A stretch of 64,000 nt of DNA. Origin: Lysobacter silvisoli. Its GTDB lineage: Bacteria > Pseudomonadota > Gammaproteobacteria > Xanthomonadales > Xanthomonadaceae. The DNA lies in the NCBI RefSeq assembly GCF_003382365.1, contig NZ_QTSU01000003.1:62001-126000 (forward strand), given 5' to 3'. The position numbers and the translations under genes are program-made. The first letter of the stretch is position 1. Every line of letters starts with the position of its first letter. A model generated the notes under the pieces. The model was not told the origin of the DNA and ran no database searches. It saw only the letters and a program-made list of their open reading frames with translations. Positions 8,366 through 17,041 of the stretch are shown here, piece by piece.

Positions 8366-9381
8366 GCGCCGCCGCGACCATGGCCGCGCCCACGCCGCGC
8401 TACAACGTCGACTACGCCGACGCCGCGCCCGCGACGGTGCTGGCCGGCGAGGACGTGCTGGCGGTGTTCGGCTTCGGCGCGCAGGCGCCGCGGCACGACG
8501 ATCCGCGCTACCTGCGCGTGGCGCTGGAACCGCAGGACGCGCCGCGCCTGGAAGTCTGGCGCGGCTGCGCGCCGGTCCAGTACGGCCGCGACGGCGACGT
8601 GGCCTGGTCCGAGGACGGCGCGCTGCAGTTCGGCGCGATCGAACTGGACGAGCCGGAAGGCGGCGAGCGCAACGAAGGCATCGCCGCCGCCGCCGAGGCG
8701 ATTTATGCGCGCCTGACCGAATTCACCCGCGAGCGCGGCTACCCGCATCTGCTGCGCATCTGGAATTATCTGGACGGCATCACCGTCGGCCAGGGCGACG
8801 CCGAGCGCTACCGCATGTTCTGCATCGGCCGCGCCGCGGGCCTGGGCGATTTCGACCCCACCCTGCTGCCGGCCGCCACCGCCGTGGGCCAGGTCAGCGA
8901 CGGCAGCCGGCCGCCGCGTCTGCAGGTGTACTGGCTGGCCTCGCGCACGCCGGGCACGCCGCTGGAGAACCCGCGCCAGGTCAGCGCCTACCGCTACCCG
9001 CGCCAGTACGGCCCGCAGCCGCCCAGCTTCGCCCGCGCGATGCTGCCGCCGGCCGCCAGCGCCATGCCGCTGCTGCTGTCGGGCACCGCCGCCATCGTCG
9101 GCCACGAGTCGCGCCACGTCGACTCGGTGGACACGCAGCTGGACGAAACCCTGGCCAACTTCGACAGCCTGATCGCCGCCGCGCGCGCGCAGCGCCCGGC
9201 GCTGCCTTCGCGCCTGGGCACCGGCGCGCGGCTCAAGGTGTACGTGCGCGACCGCGAGGAGGTGCCGGCGGTGCTCGCCGGCCTGGACGCGCGCCTGCCC
9301 GGGGTGCCGCGCATCGTGCTGCAGGCCGCGGTCTGCCGGCGCGAACTGCGCGTCGAAATCGACGGCGTACACGATCTCTAG
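8362..9381 (+). CDS. xanB2: Chorismatase, XanB2-like 3-/4-hydroxybenzoate synthase
   Basis: 339 residues of the chorismatase family (FkbO/Hyg5/XanB2). XanB2 converts chorismate to 3- and 4-hydroxybenzoate; 3-HBA primes xanthomonadin and 4-HBA feeds ubiquinone. Family features seen include LLRIWNYLDGI, the MPLLLSGTAAIVGHESRH region and a C-terminal VRDREE block. Translation probably starts at GTG 8362, overlapping the halogenase stop; ATG 8380 is the alternative. Its position beside the halogenase and opposite the polyene operon supports supply of the aromatic starter. It consumes chorismate, whose upstream pathway includes aroE at 21743. Confidence 0.9.
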   Translation: MSAAATMAAPTPRYNVDYADAAPATVLAGEDVLAVFGFGAQAPRHDDPRYLRVALEPQDAPRLEVWRGCAPVQYGRDGDVAWSEDGALQFGAIELDEPEGGERNEGIAAAAEAIYARLTEFTRERGYPHLLRIWNYLDGITVGQGDAERYRMFCIGRAAGLGDFDPTLLPAATAVGQVSDGSRPPRLQVYWLASRTPGTPLENPRQVSAYRYPRQYGPQPPSFARAMLPPAASAMPLLLSGTAAIVGHESRHVDSVDTQLDETLANFDSLIAAARAQRPALPSRLGTGARLKVYVRDREEVPAVLAGLDARLPGVPRIVLQAAVCRRELRVEIDGVHDL

Positions 9382-9397
9382 GAGCAGCGTTTCTGCC

Positions 9398-9478
9398 TTG
9401 GGGTAGGAGCGGCGTGAGCCGCGACCGCGAAGCTTCGGGCGCCTGCGCAAGTCGCGGCTCACGCCGCTCCTACCCCAA
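9398..9478. repeat. Long palindrome of the GTAGGAGCGGC intergenic family
   Basis: The arms 9398-9425 and 9451-9478 are a perfect 28-bp inverted repeat beginning TTGGGGTAGGAGCGGCGTGA, with a 25-nt loop. It lies just after the chorismatase stop and resembles REP/BIME elements. Related copies occur near 9.9-10.2, 19.5, 35.6 and 45.3 kb. As RNA it could act as a 3' stabiliser or a weak terminator. Confidence 0.85.
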
Positions 9479-9607
9479 AGCGATGGCTGCGAGCCGCCCA
9501 GGGGTGCCGAAAGACACCCTGTCCGGCGACCACCGGCCCTTGAATCCGCGCCAACCGCCAGCATCATGGCCCCGAGCGCATTTGCGCCTGCACGGGAGAC
9601 CGCAACG

Positions 9608-9856
9608 ATGGGATTGATCAGCCTGATCTGGGGCATAGTCGCGATGATCTGGATGGTGATCGCGTTGATACCGTTGCTCGGTTGGGGCAACTGGTTCCTG
9701 ATCCCCTTCGCCGCCATCGGCGCGATCATCGCGGCCATCGGCATCCTGTTCACCCGCGAACAGCACCGCGGCCGCGCCAAGGCCGGCCTGGTGCTCAACG
9801 CCATCGTCATCGTGGTCGGCGTGATCCGTCTGTCCATGGGCGGCGGGATCATCTGA
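9608..9856 (+). CDS. Small hydrophobic membrane protein
   Basis: 82 residues with three hydrophobic stretches: LISLIWGIVAMIWMVIALI, an FAAIGAIIAAIGILF segment, and a C-terminal VLNAIVIVVGVIRLSMGG. A short basic loop (REQHRGRAKAG) lies between the last two. ATG 9608 is preferred over the upstream frame because a GGGAG ribosome-binding site lies about 9 nt before it and the hydrophobic protein begins there. Function is not recognised. It stands alone between two palindrome clusters. Confidence 0.7.
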   Translation: MGLISLIWGIVAMIWMVIALIPLLGWGNWFLIPFAAIGAIIAAIGILFTREQHRGRAKAGLVLNAIVIVVGVIRLSMGGGII

Positions 9857-9904
9857 TGTCCGAAGCGCCGGGCGGCCCAGCCGCCCGGCGCCATTGCCCT
9901 GACT

Positions 9905-10157
9905 TCGGGGTAGGAGCGGCGCAAGCCGCGACCGCGCAACTACGACCACCGACGCGAGCCTCGATCCGGACTGTGTGAGCGACGTGACTCACGATTACTC
10001 CACAAACCGAAATGCCGCTGCAGCCGAGCAATCGCGGCTCACGCCGCTCCCACAGAAGGCTAAGAGCAACCGCTTTGGGGTAAGAGCGGCGTAAGCCGCG
10101 ACCGCGGAGCTTCGGCCACCTGCGCAGGTCGCGGCTTACGCCGCTCCTACCCCAAAG
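9905..10157. repeat. Cluster of GTAGGAGCGGC palindromes
   Basis: This 317-bp gene-free stretch holds two nested sets. A half unit at about 9905-9936 faces its inverted partner at about 10030-10050. A near-perfect hairpin has arms 10072-10102 and 10127-10157 with one mismatch in 31 bp. No coding sequence was found. The hairpin lies immediately beyond the 3' end of the minus-strand ABC ATPase gene. Confidence 0.8.
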
Positions 10158-10173
10158 CCAAAAGCCAGAAGCG

Positions 10174-11730
10174 CTAGGCCGTGGCCGTCTGCGGCCGCGC
10201 TGCCAGCAGCGCACGCGTATGCGCATGCCGCGGCGCGCGCAGCACCTGCGCGGTGGCGCCGGTCTCGACGATGCGGCCGGCTTCGAGCACGGCGATGCGC
10301 TCGGCCACCGCAGCCGCCGCGGCCAGGTCGTGCGTCACGAACAGCAATGCCAGCCCGCGTTCGCGCTTGAGCCGCGCCAGCAAGGCCAGTACCGCGGCGC
10401 GGTGGTGCGCATCCAGCGCCGACACCGCCTCATCGCAGACCAGCAAGTCCGGATCGGTGGCCAGCGCGCGGGCGATGGCGATGCGCTGACGCTGGCCGCC
10501 GGAGAACTGGTGTGGATAGCGGTCCAGCATCGCCGCCTCCAACCCCACCGCCTGCAGCAGCTCGCCGGCGCGCGCGCGGCGCGAGCCGGCGTCGCCGCGC
10601 CCGTGGATGCGCAAGGGCTCGGCGACGATATCGGCCACGCGCATGCGCGGGTCCAGCGACGCATAAGGGTCCTGGAACACCACGCCGGTGCGCGCGCGCA
10701 GCGCACGCAGGGCGCGCGACGTGGCGCGGTTCAAATCGACGCCATCCAGCAGCACCCTGCCCTGCGCGCCGCGCAGCAAACGCAGCAGCGCGCGGCCCAA
10801 CGTGCTCTTGCCGCTGCCGCTCTCGCCGACCAGAGCCAGGCCTTCGCCGCGCCGCAGTTCGATATCGACCGCGTCCAGCGCCGCGCGCGGCGCACGCGGG
10901 TAGCGCATGCTCAAGGCCTGGCCGCGCAACAGCACCGGCGCCTCGCCGGTAACCGGCGGCAAGGCTGCGATCGCGTCTGCGGCCAGCAACTCGCGCGTGT
11001 AGGCATGCGCGGGCGCGGCGAACACCGCACGGGTCTCGCCGCGCTCCACCGCCTGCCCGCGCTGCAACACCACCAGTTGTTGCGCGTAGGCGCCCACCAG
11101 CGGCAGGTCGTGGCTGATCAGCAGCAGCGCCAGCCCGTCCTCGCGGCGCAGCGCGTCGAGCAGGTCGAGGATGTCGCGGGCGATGCGCGCGTCCAGCGCG
11201 GACGTAGGTTCATCGGCGATCAACGCGCGCGGGCGCGTGGCCAAGGCCAGGGCGATCGCGATGCGCTGGCGCTGGCCGCCGGAGAACTGATGCGGGTAGC
11301 GGCGCAGCGCCGCATCCGGCTCGGGCAGTTGCACGCGCGCGAGCAGCGCCTGCGCTTCGGCGCGCGCGGCGCCGGCGTCCAGGCCGCGCACCGCGCGCAA
11401 GGTTTCCTGCAACTGCGCGCCGACGCTGCGCAGCGGATGCAGCGCCGCCAGCGGGTCCTGCGGCACCCAGCCCAGCACGCGGCCGCGCAGCGCGGCATGC
11501 GCGCGCGAACCCAGTGCGATCTCCTCGCCGCCGACCTGCAGGCGGCCTTGCGCGCGCAACGCCGGCGGCAGCAGGCCCAGCAGCGACAAGGCGCTCAAGC
11601 TCTTGCCGCTACCGCTCTCGCCGACCACGCCCAGGCACTGCCCGGCCTGCAATTGCAGATCCAACGGTCCCAGCAATTGCCGCGCGCCGGCATCCACGCG
11701 CAAACCGCTGAGCGTCAGCAGCGCGCTCAT
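10174..11730 (-). CDS. Double-ATPase subunit of an oligopeptide-type ABC importer
   Basis: 518 residues made of two fused ABC ATPase domains, as in YejF. Each half has a Walker A (GESGSGKS at about residue 40 and again in the second half), an ABC signature (FSGGQRQRIAIA in both) and a Walker B (ALIADEPTSALD and LLVCDEAVSALD). It would power uptake of peptides or opines. The start ATG 11730 overlaps the stop of the upstream permease gene (ATGA). The frame continues far upstream only as a shadow of the permease gene. Confidence 0.9.
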   Translation of the reverse strand: MSALLTLSGLRVDAGARQLLGPLDLQLQAGQCLGVVGESGSGKSLSALSLLGLLPPALRAQGRLQVGGEEIALGSRAHAALRGRVLGWVPQDPLAALHPLRSVGAQLQETLRAVRGLDAGAARAEAQALLARVQLPEPDAALRRYPHQFSGGQRQRIAIALALATRPRALIADEPTSALDARIARDILDLLDALRREDGLALLLISHDLPLVGAYAQQLVVLQRGQAVERGETRAVFAAPAHAYTRELLAADAIAALPPVTGEAPVLLRGQALSMRYPRAPRAALDAVDIELRRGEGLALVGESGSGKSTLGRALLRLLRGAQGRVLLDGVDLNRATSRALRALRARTGVVFQDPYASLDPRMRVADIVAEPLRIHGRGDAGSRRARAGELLQAVGLEAAMLDRYPHQFSGGQRQRIAIARALATDPDLLVCDEAVSALDAHHRAAVLALLARLKRERGLALLFVTHDLAAAAAVAERIAVLEAGRIVETGATAQVLRAPRHAHTRALLAARPQTATA

Positions 11731-12575
11731 GCGGCCGCGGCCTCGCGGTCGCCGCGCACGTCCAGCCAGTCGCGCAAGCCGTCGCCCAGGAACTGGAACG
11801 CGGCCAGCGTGACCACCAGGAACGCCGCCGGGAACAGCAGCGTCCACGGCGCGCTGTCGAGTTCCTGCACGCCCTCGGCGAGCAAGGTGCCCCAACTGGC
11901 CGAAGGCTCGTCCACCGACAGGCCCAGGAAGCCCAGGAAACTTTCGACCAGGATCGCCTGCGGCAGGATCAGGCCCAGGTAGACGAAGGCCAGCGGCAAC
12001 AGGTTGGGCAGCACGTGCCAGCGCAGGCGCTGGCCGAAACCGGCGCCGGCGGCCTGCGCGGCGAGCACGAACGGCGCCTCGCGCAGGCGCGCGGCCTCGG
12101 CGCGCATCACCCGCGCCAGGTCGATCCACACATAGCCGCCGATGGCCGCCAGCAACAGCCCCAGCGAACGCTCGAACAGGGTCAGCAGCAGGATCACCAC
12201 CAGCAGGAACGGCAGCGCCGAGAACACGTCCAGCACCCGCAGCAGCGCGCGCTCGACCCGGCCGCCGGCCAGCCCGGCCACCGCGCCATAGCCGAGCCCG
12301 ATCGCCAGCGCGACCACGCTGGCGAGCAGGCCGATGCTCAGCGACAGCCGCCCGCCGGCCAGGGTGCGCGCGTACACGTCGCGGCCGATGGCGTCGGTGC
12401 CGAACCAGTGCCCGGCCTGCCCCGGCGCGGCCGACAGCGCCTGCCAGTCCGGGGTGTGCGGGTCGTAGGCGCTGAGCCCGGGGCCCAGCCAGCACAGCAG
12501 GGCCAGCCCCGCCAGCACCGTCAGGCAGGCGCGGGCCAGGGGCGGGAGGGTGCGCAGGGGCGGCATGCGGGCCAT
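11727..12575 (-). CDS. OppC/DppC/YejE-like ABC transporter permease
   Basis: 282-residue inner-membrane permease. It has an N-terminal helix (ACLTVLAGLALLCWLG), the DPHTPDW block common to OppC-type permeases, GTDAIGRDVYARTLAGGRLS, and an EAA loop around FVLAAQAAGAGFGQRLRWHVLPN. It is first in a two-gene operon with the double ATPase. The partner OppB-type permease and the substrate-binding protein usually found beside it are absent here. Alternative starts are ATG 12575 and ATG 12566. Confidence 0.88.
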   Translation of the reverse strand: MARMPPLRTLPPLARACLTVLAGLALLCWLGPGLSAYDPHTPDWQALSAAPGQAGHWFGTDAIGRDVYARTLAGGRLSLSIGLLASVVALAIGLGYGAVAGLAGGRVERALLRVLDVFSALPFLLVVILLLTLFERSLGLLLAAIGGYVWIDLARVMRAEAARLREAPFVLAAQAAGAGFGQRLRWHVLPNLLPLAFVYLGLILPQAILVESFLGFLGLSVDEPSASWGTLLAEGVQELDSAPWTLLFPAAFLVVTLAAFQFLGDGLRDWLDVRGDREAAAA

Positions 12576-12645
12576 CGTACCGGCACATGCCGGCTCGGCA
12601 TATGCAGATGACGCATCGCCTTTTCCGTCGCGGCGGCCTTTGCGG

Positions 12646-12670
12646 CCTTATTCCCTACATGGCGAATAGG
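12646..12670. promoter_or_regulatory. Imperfect inverted repeat before the Rrf2 gene, possible operator
   Basis: CCTTATTCCC (12646-12655) and GCGAATAGG (12662-12670) form an imperfect dyad whose inner core is TATTC/GAATA. It ends 2 nt before the Rrf2 start codon. Many Rrf2 regulators repress their own genes from AT-rich dyads, so autoregulation is plausible but inferred. Confidence 0.4.
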
Positions 12671-12672
12671 AA

Positions 12673-13116
12673 ATGCTGACGATGAAGGCCAAGTACGCAC
12701 TGCGCGCGATGTGCGCGCTGGCGCGCGCCGACGACGGCCGGCTGCAAGCCCGCGCCATCGCCGAACACAGCCGCACGCCGGAAAAATTCCTGGAATCGAT
12801 CCTGGTCGACCTGCGCGAGGCCGGCTTCATCCACAGCCGGCGCGGCCACAAGGGCGGCCACGCCCTGGCGCGGCCGGCCGAGCAGATCCGCGTGGGCGAC
12901 CTGATCCGCGCCATCGACGGCCCGCTGGCGCCGGTGCGCTGCGCCAGCGTCAGCGCCTACCGCCCCTGCACCGACTGCCCCGATCCGGCGCAGTGCGAAC
13001 TGCGTGGTCTCATGCGCTCGGCGCGCGACGCCCTGGCCCAGGTGCTGGACGGCTGCAGCCTGAGCGAGCTCGCGCGCGGCCACGGCGCGGCGCTGCTGGC
13101 GGAGCACGCGGCATGA
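12673..13116 (+). CDS. Rrf2-family transcriptional regulator with four-cysteine cluster
   Basis: 147 residues. The N-terminal winged helix MLTMKAKYALRAM matches the usual Rrf2 start, and a recognition region lies around residues 28-62. A loop contains C90, C99, C102 and C108 (C-x8-C-x2-C-x5-C). IscR and NsrR use cysteines in this region to hold an Fe-S cluster, but the spacing here differs from theirs. CymR-type Rrf2 proteins instead control sulfur uptake without a cluster. The gene overlaps the next by ATGA and precedes a sulfate transport set, so sulfur or iron-sulfur sensing is the best guess. Confidence 0.85.
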   Translation: MLTMKAKYALRAMCALARADDGRLQARAIAEHSRTPEKFLESILVDLREAGFIHSRRGHKGGHALARPAEQIRVGDLIRAIDGPLAPVRCASVSAYRPCTDCPDPAQCELRGLMRSARDALAQVLDGCSLSELARGHGAALLAEHAA

Positions 13117-13340
13117 ACGCCGCGCGCCGCCGCCGCGGTCCCGCCCCCGCCGTGCCCGGCGACGAGGCCGAGCCGGCGGTGAACATCGTCAACCTCAGCG
13201 ACAGCGAGTTCGCGGTGCTGACCGCATTGCGCGAAATCGGCTACGGCCAGGTCGAGGTGGTGGTGCACGCATCGCAGATCGTGCAGATCACGCGCAGCCA
13301 GCGCGTGCGCGTGGACGAAGGCCGGAGCCGGCCGCTGTGA
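13113..13340 (+). CDS. YezD-like DUF2292 protein
   Basis: 75 residues. The C-terminal half matches the small DUF2292 (YezD) family: LTALREIGYGQVEVVVHASQ followed by IVQITRSQRVRV. Its molecular function is unknown; in many proteobacteria it sits beside sulfate or sulfonate transport genes. The N-terminus is basic, then acidic. The start ATG overlaps the Rrf2 stop, so both are probably made together. It is followed by a 123-bp gap and the porin gene. Confidence 0.8.
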   Translation: MNAARRRRGPAPAVPGDEAEPAVNIVNLSDSEFAVLTALREIGYGQVEVVVHASQIVQITRSQRVRVDEGRSRPL

Positions 13341-13463
13341 AGGCGCGCCTGCGCCCGCACGGCTTAGGCTGTCGTCGCTGGCCACCGGCTTCGACGGACT
13401 GAGGCCCTCGCCCCGACGCGCGCGTTCCGCCGCGAACGCACCTCCCCCTTTCAGGATCACGCC

Positions 13464-14948
13464 ATGCCCTACCGACATCGGCGCGCCACCGCGACCGCCG
13501 CACTCTCCACCACCGTGCTCCACCCCGTTCCCTGGCTGCTGGGCGCGCTGGGCTGCGCGCTCGCCCTGCCCGCGCAGGCGCAATCGCAAGTCAGCGTCGA
13601 AGAACTCGCGCGCCGGCTCGAAGCCATCGAACAACGCCTGGGCACCGCCAGCCCCGCGGCCGGCGACGGCACCGCCGCCGTCGACACCGCCGATCTGGAC
13701 CAGCGCCTGCGCGTGATCGAGCGCAAGCTGGAGCTGCAGGCCGAAGCCGAGGCCGCGCGCGTGGCGTCCGCGCCCGTGGTCTCGCTCAGCGCAGCCAAGG
13801 GCCTGTCGATCAAGTCGGCACCGCCCGGCGACGTCGAAGTGAAGTTCCGCGGTCTGATCCAGGCCGACGGCCGCTTCTTCATCGGCGACGAGCGCGTTCC
13901 GCAGAACGACACCTTCCTGTTCCGCCGCGTCGAACCGACCATCGAGGGCACCTGGGGTTCGCTGTTCGCGTTCCGCCTGGGCGCGCAGCTGGCCGGCGAC
14001 AGCGCCACCGTCAACGACGCTTACGTGGACCTGCGCTTCAGCCCGCGCGCGACCGTGCGCGTGGGCCGCTACAAGGTGCCGCTGGGCCTGGAGCGGCTGC
14101 AGTCCAGCAGCGCCGGGGCCATGGTCGAGGGCGGCTTCGCCAGCGAACTGGCGCCGGTGCGCGACCTGGGCGTGCAGCTGCAGGGCGAGTTCGCCGAAGG
14201 CGCGCTCAGCTACGCGATCGGCGCGTTCAACGGCGCGCCCGACGGCCGCGACGGCGCCACGACCAACCCCGACAACGAGTTCGAGCTGATCGGCCGCGTG
14301 TTCGTGGAGCCGTGGAAGAACAGCGGCGGCGCGCTGTCGGGCCTGGGTTTCGGCGTCGGCGCCAGCCAGGGCGACAAGCGCGGCAGCGGCAACAATTTCC
14401 TGCCGCGCTACCGCACGCCGGGGCAGGCGCAGTTCTTCAACTACCGCAGCACCGTGCTCGCCGACGGCCAGCACAGCCGCTGGTCGCCGCAGGCCTACTA
14501 CTACCGCAACCGTTTGGGTCTGCTGGGCGAATACATCAGCGCCAGGCAGGAGGTGCTGCTGCCCACCGGCAACGCGCGCGCCGCGCTGGACCACCGCGCC
14601 TGGCAGCTCACCGCCGGCTGGGTGCTGACCGGCGAGGACGCCAGCTATCGCGGCGTGGTCCGGCCTAACCAGGCGTTTACTCCGGGCGGCGCAGGCTGGG
14701 GCGCGTTCGAACTGGTCGCGCGTTACGGCCGCCTGAGCATCGACGAGGACGCGTTCCCGCGCTTCGCCGATCCCAACGCGGTGGCCTCGCAGGCCGACAG
14801 CTGGGGCCTGGGCCTGAACTGGTACCTCACTTCCAACTTCAAGCTGGTCGCCAACTACACCCACACCGACTTCGAAGGCGGCGCGGCCGCAGCCGCCGAT
14901 CGCGAAGACGAAAAGGCTTTCTTCACGCGCGCGCAACTGTCTTTTTGA
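13464..14948 (+). CDS. OprO/OprP-like outer-membrane porin
   Basis: 494 residues with a signal peptide ending around LPAQAQ. A short coiled-coil region follows ([15 protein letters not shown] and [20 protein letters not shown]), then a beta-barrel of the phosphate-selective porin O/P family ending in the outer-membrane signature phenylalanine (RAQLSF). OprP-type porins pass anions. Placed directly before the sulfate-binding protein gene, it may be the outer-membrane entry for sulfate. That substrate is inferred from context. Confidence 0.82.
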   Translation: MPYRHRRATATAALSTTVLHPVPWLLGALGCALALPAQAQSQVSVEELARRLEAIEQRLGTASPAAGDGTAAVDTADLDQRLRVIERKLELQAEAEAARVASAPVVSLSAAKGLSIKSAPPGDVEVKFRGLIQADGRFFIGDERVPQNDTFLFRRVEPTIEGTWGSLFAFRLGAQLAGDSATVNDAYVDLRFSPRATVRVGRYKVPLGLERLQSSSAGAMVEGGFASELAPVRDLGVQLQGEFAEGALSYAIGAFNGAPDGRDGATTNPDNEFELIGRVFVEPWKNSGGALSGLGFGVGASQGDKRGSGNNFLPRYRTPGQAQFFNYRSTVLADGQHSRWSPQAYYYRNRLGLLGEYISARQEVLLPTGNARAALDHRAWQLTAGWVLTGEDASYRGVVRPNQAFTPGGAGWGAFELVARYGRLSIDEDAFPRFADPNAVASQADSWGLGLNWYLTSNFKLVANYTHTDFEGGAAAAADREDEKAFFTRAQLSF

Positions 14949-14980
14949 GCCCATCGCCACGACCGCACGGGAACCTAACG

Positions 14981-15985
14981 ATGAAGACCCTGCTTTCTAG
15001 CTTCGCCCTCGCGTTCGCCCTGGCCGCCGGCACCGCCTCGGCCAAGGACGTGGAACTGCTCAACGTCTCCTACGACCCCACGCGCGAGTTCTACGCCGAG
15101 GTCAACACCGCCTTCGCCGCGCAATGGAAGCAACAGACCGGCGAAACCCTGAAGATCCGCGCCTCGCACGGCGGCTCGGGCAAGCAGGCGCGCTCGGTGA
15201 TCGACGGCCTGGAAGCCGATGTGGTCACCCTGGCGCTGGCCGCCGACATCGACGCCATCGCCAGCAACGGCAAGCTGCTGCCGGCGAACTGGCAGACGCG
15301 CCTGCCGCATCAGAGTTCGCCCTACACCTCGACCATCGTGTTCCTGGTGCGAAAGGGCAACCCCAAGGGCGTGCGCGACTGGGGCGACCTGGTCAAGCCG
15401 GGCGTGGCGGTGATCACGCCCAACCCCAAGACCTCCGGCGGCGCGCGCTGGAACTACCTGGCCGCCTGGGCCTGGGCCTCGCAGCAGTACCGCGACGGCG
15501 GCAAGGTGGTGGACTACCTGACCCGCTTGTTCAAGAACGTGCCGGTGCTGGACACCGGCGCGCGCGGATCCACCACCACCTTCGTCGAGCGCGGCATCGG
15601 CGACGTGCTGCTGGCCTGGGAGAACGAAGCCCTGCTCACCCTCAACGACCCGGCCACGCGCGGCAAGTTCGAGATCGTGGTGCCCAGCCTGAGCATCAAG
15701 GCCGAACCGCCGGTGGCCTGGGTCGACAAGAACGTGGCCAAGCACGGCACGCGCAAGCAGGCCGAGGCCTATCTGCGCTTCCTGTACACGCCCGAAGGCC
15801 AGCGCCTGGCGGCCAAGCACGGCTACCGCCCGGCCGAGCCGGACAAGGTGCCGGCGGCCGAGCTGGCGCGCTTCCCGCAGGTCAAGCAGGTGACCATCGA
15901 CAACGCCTTCGGCGGCTGGAAGAAGACCCAGGCCGAGCACTTCGCCGATGGCGGGTTCTTCGATCGGATTTATCAGCCCAAGTGA
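14981..15985 (+). CDS. sbp: Periplasmic sulfate-binding protein
   Basis: 334 residues with a signal peptide ([17 protein letters not shown]) and the family blocks [54 protein letters not shown] and [18 protein letters not shown]. These are typical of Sbp/CysP proteins, which deliver sulfate to CysTWA. ATG 14981 is the signal-peptide start. The gene lies 32 bp after the porin and 186 bp before cysT; that gap contains a palindromic repeat. Confidence 0.95.
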   Translation: MKTLLSSFALAFALAAGTASAKDVELLNVSYDPTREFYAEVNTAFAAQWKQQTGETLKIRASHGGSGKQARSVIDGLEADVVTLALAADIDAIASNGKLLPANWQTRLPHQSSPYTSTIVFLVRKGNPKGVRDWGDLVKPGVAVITPNPKTSGGARWNYLAAWAWASQQYRDGGKVVDYLTRLFKNVPVLDTGARGSTTTFVERGIGDVLLAWENEALLTLNDPATRGKFEIVVPSLSIKAEPPVAWVDKNVAKHGTRKQAEAYLRFLYTPEGQRLAAKHGYRPAEPDKVPAAELARFPQVKQVTIDNAFGGWKKTQAEHFADGGFFDRIYQPK

Positions 15986-16018
15986 GAGCCGATAACGCCA
16001 CGCACTGCGTTTGCCGTC

Positions 16019-16038
16019 ATTCCCGCGAAAGCGGGAAT
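16019..16038. repeat. 20-bp palindrome ATTCCCGCGAAAGCGGGAAT
   Basis: ATTCCC(N8)GGGAAT palindrome between sbp and cysT; an identical copy is at 45158-45177. The form resembles the dRS3 repeats described in Neisseria. It may attenuate transcription between sbp and cysT, or be a target for repeat-associated integration. Confidence 0.8.
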
Positions 16039-16171
16039 CCAGTGACTTCAGCGCGTGGTGTCAATTCTCGGAAGACATCTATACAACGCCGGCCCTCTGG
16101 ATGTTCGGCTCACGCCGAAGTAAAGCGGAGCCCGCCTTCGCGGTAATGACGAACCAAAGCAAACCCATGTC

Positions 16172-17041
16172 ATGAGCACTCTCGCCCTGCCCTCGCTCCC
16201 CGCCGCACGCGGCCGCCGCCCCTTGCCGGGCTTCGGCCTCAGCCTGGGCCTGGGCCTGGCATGGCTGAGCCTGGTGGTGCTGCTGCCGCTGGCGGCCTTG
16301 GCCGTGCGCGCCGCCGGCCTGGGCCTGGACGGTTGGCTGCGCGCGGTGCAGGACCCGCGCGTGCAGGCGTCGCTCAAGCTCAGCTTCGGCGCGGCCTTGC
16401 TCGCCGCCGCGCTGGCCTCGCTGGCCGGCGCGCTGGTGGCCTGGGTGCTGGTGCGTTACCGCTTCCCCGGCCGGCGCCTGCTCGACGCACTGGTCGATCT
16501 GCCCTTCGCGCTGCCCACCGCAGTGGCCGGCATCGCCCTGACCGCGATCTATTCGGCCAACGGCTGGATGGGGCGCTGGCTGGAACCGGCCGGGCTGAAG
16601 ATCGCCTACGCGCCGGCCGGCATCGTGATCGCGCTGGTGTTCATCGGCCTGCCGTTCGCGGTGCGCACGGTGCAGCCGGTGCTGGAAGCGCTGGGCCGCG
16701 AACAGGAGGAGGCCGCGGCCTCGCTGGGCGCCTCGCGCCTGACCACGCTGCGCCGGGTGATCCTGCCGGAATTGCTGCCCGCGCTGCTGACCGGCTTCTC
16801 GCTGGCCTTCGCCCGCGGCCTGGGCGAATACGGCTCGGTGATCTTCATCGCCGGCAACCTGCCCTACAAGACCGAGATCGCGCCGCTGCTGATCACCATC
16901 CGCCTGGAGGAGTACGACTACAACGGCGCCATCGCCATCGCCGCGCTGCTGCTGGCGGCCTCGTTCCTGTGCCTGCTGGCGATCAACGCCATACCCTCGC
17001 TGTTCGCGCACGAACGCCGGGAGCAACGCCATGACGCGTGA
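16172..17041 (+). CDS. cysT: Sulfate ABC transporter permease CysT (CysU)
   Basis: 289-residue inner-membrane permease with about six helices. The ABC-permease EAA loop is EALGREQEEAAASLGASRL, and the CysT signature LPFALPTAVAGIALTAIYS is present. With CysW it forms the channel for sulfate or thiosulfate delivered by Sbp. ATG 16172 gives MSTLALPSL. The stop overlaps the start of cysW by 11 bp. Confidence 0.93.
   Translation: MSTLALPSLPAARGRRPLPGFGLSLGLGLAWLSLVVLLPLAALAVRAAGLGLDGWLRAVQDPRVQASLKLSFGAALLAAALASLAGALVAWVLVRYRFPGRRLLDALVDLPFALPTAVAGIALTAIYSANGWMGRWLEPAGLKIAYAPAGIVIALVFIGLPFAVRTVQPVLEALGREQEEAAASLGASRLTTLRRVILPELLPALLTGFSLAFARGLGEYGSVIFIAGNLPYKTEIAPLLITIRLEEYDYNGAIAIAALLLAASFLCLLAINAIPSLFAHERREQRHDA

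Noticed and set aside
9398-10157. Possible CRISPR-like repeat array
   Set aside because: Repeats are irregularly spaced, occur in both orientations, and there are no uniform spacers or cas genes.
13464-14948. Porin as a phosphate-specific channel
   Set aside because: The family name suggests phosphate, but no pho genes are near and the sulfate transport genes follow directly; substrate is left open.
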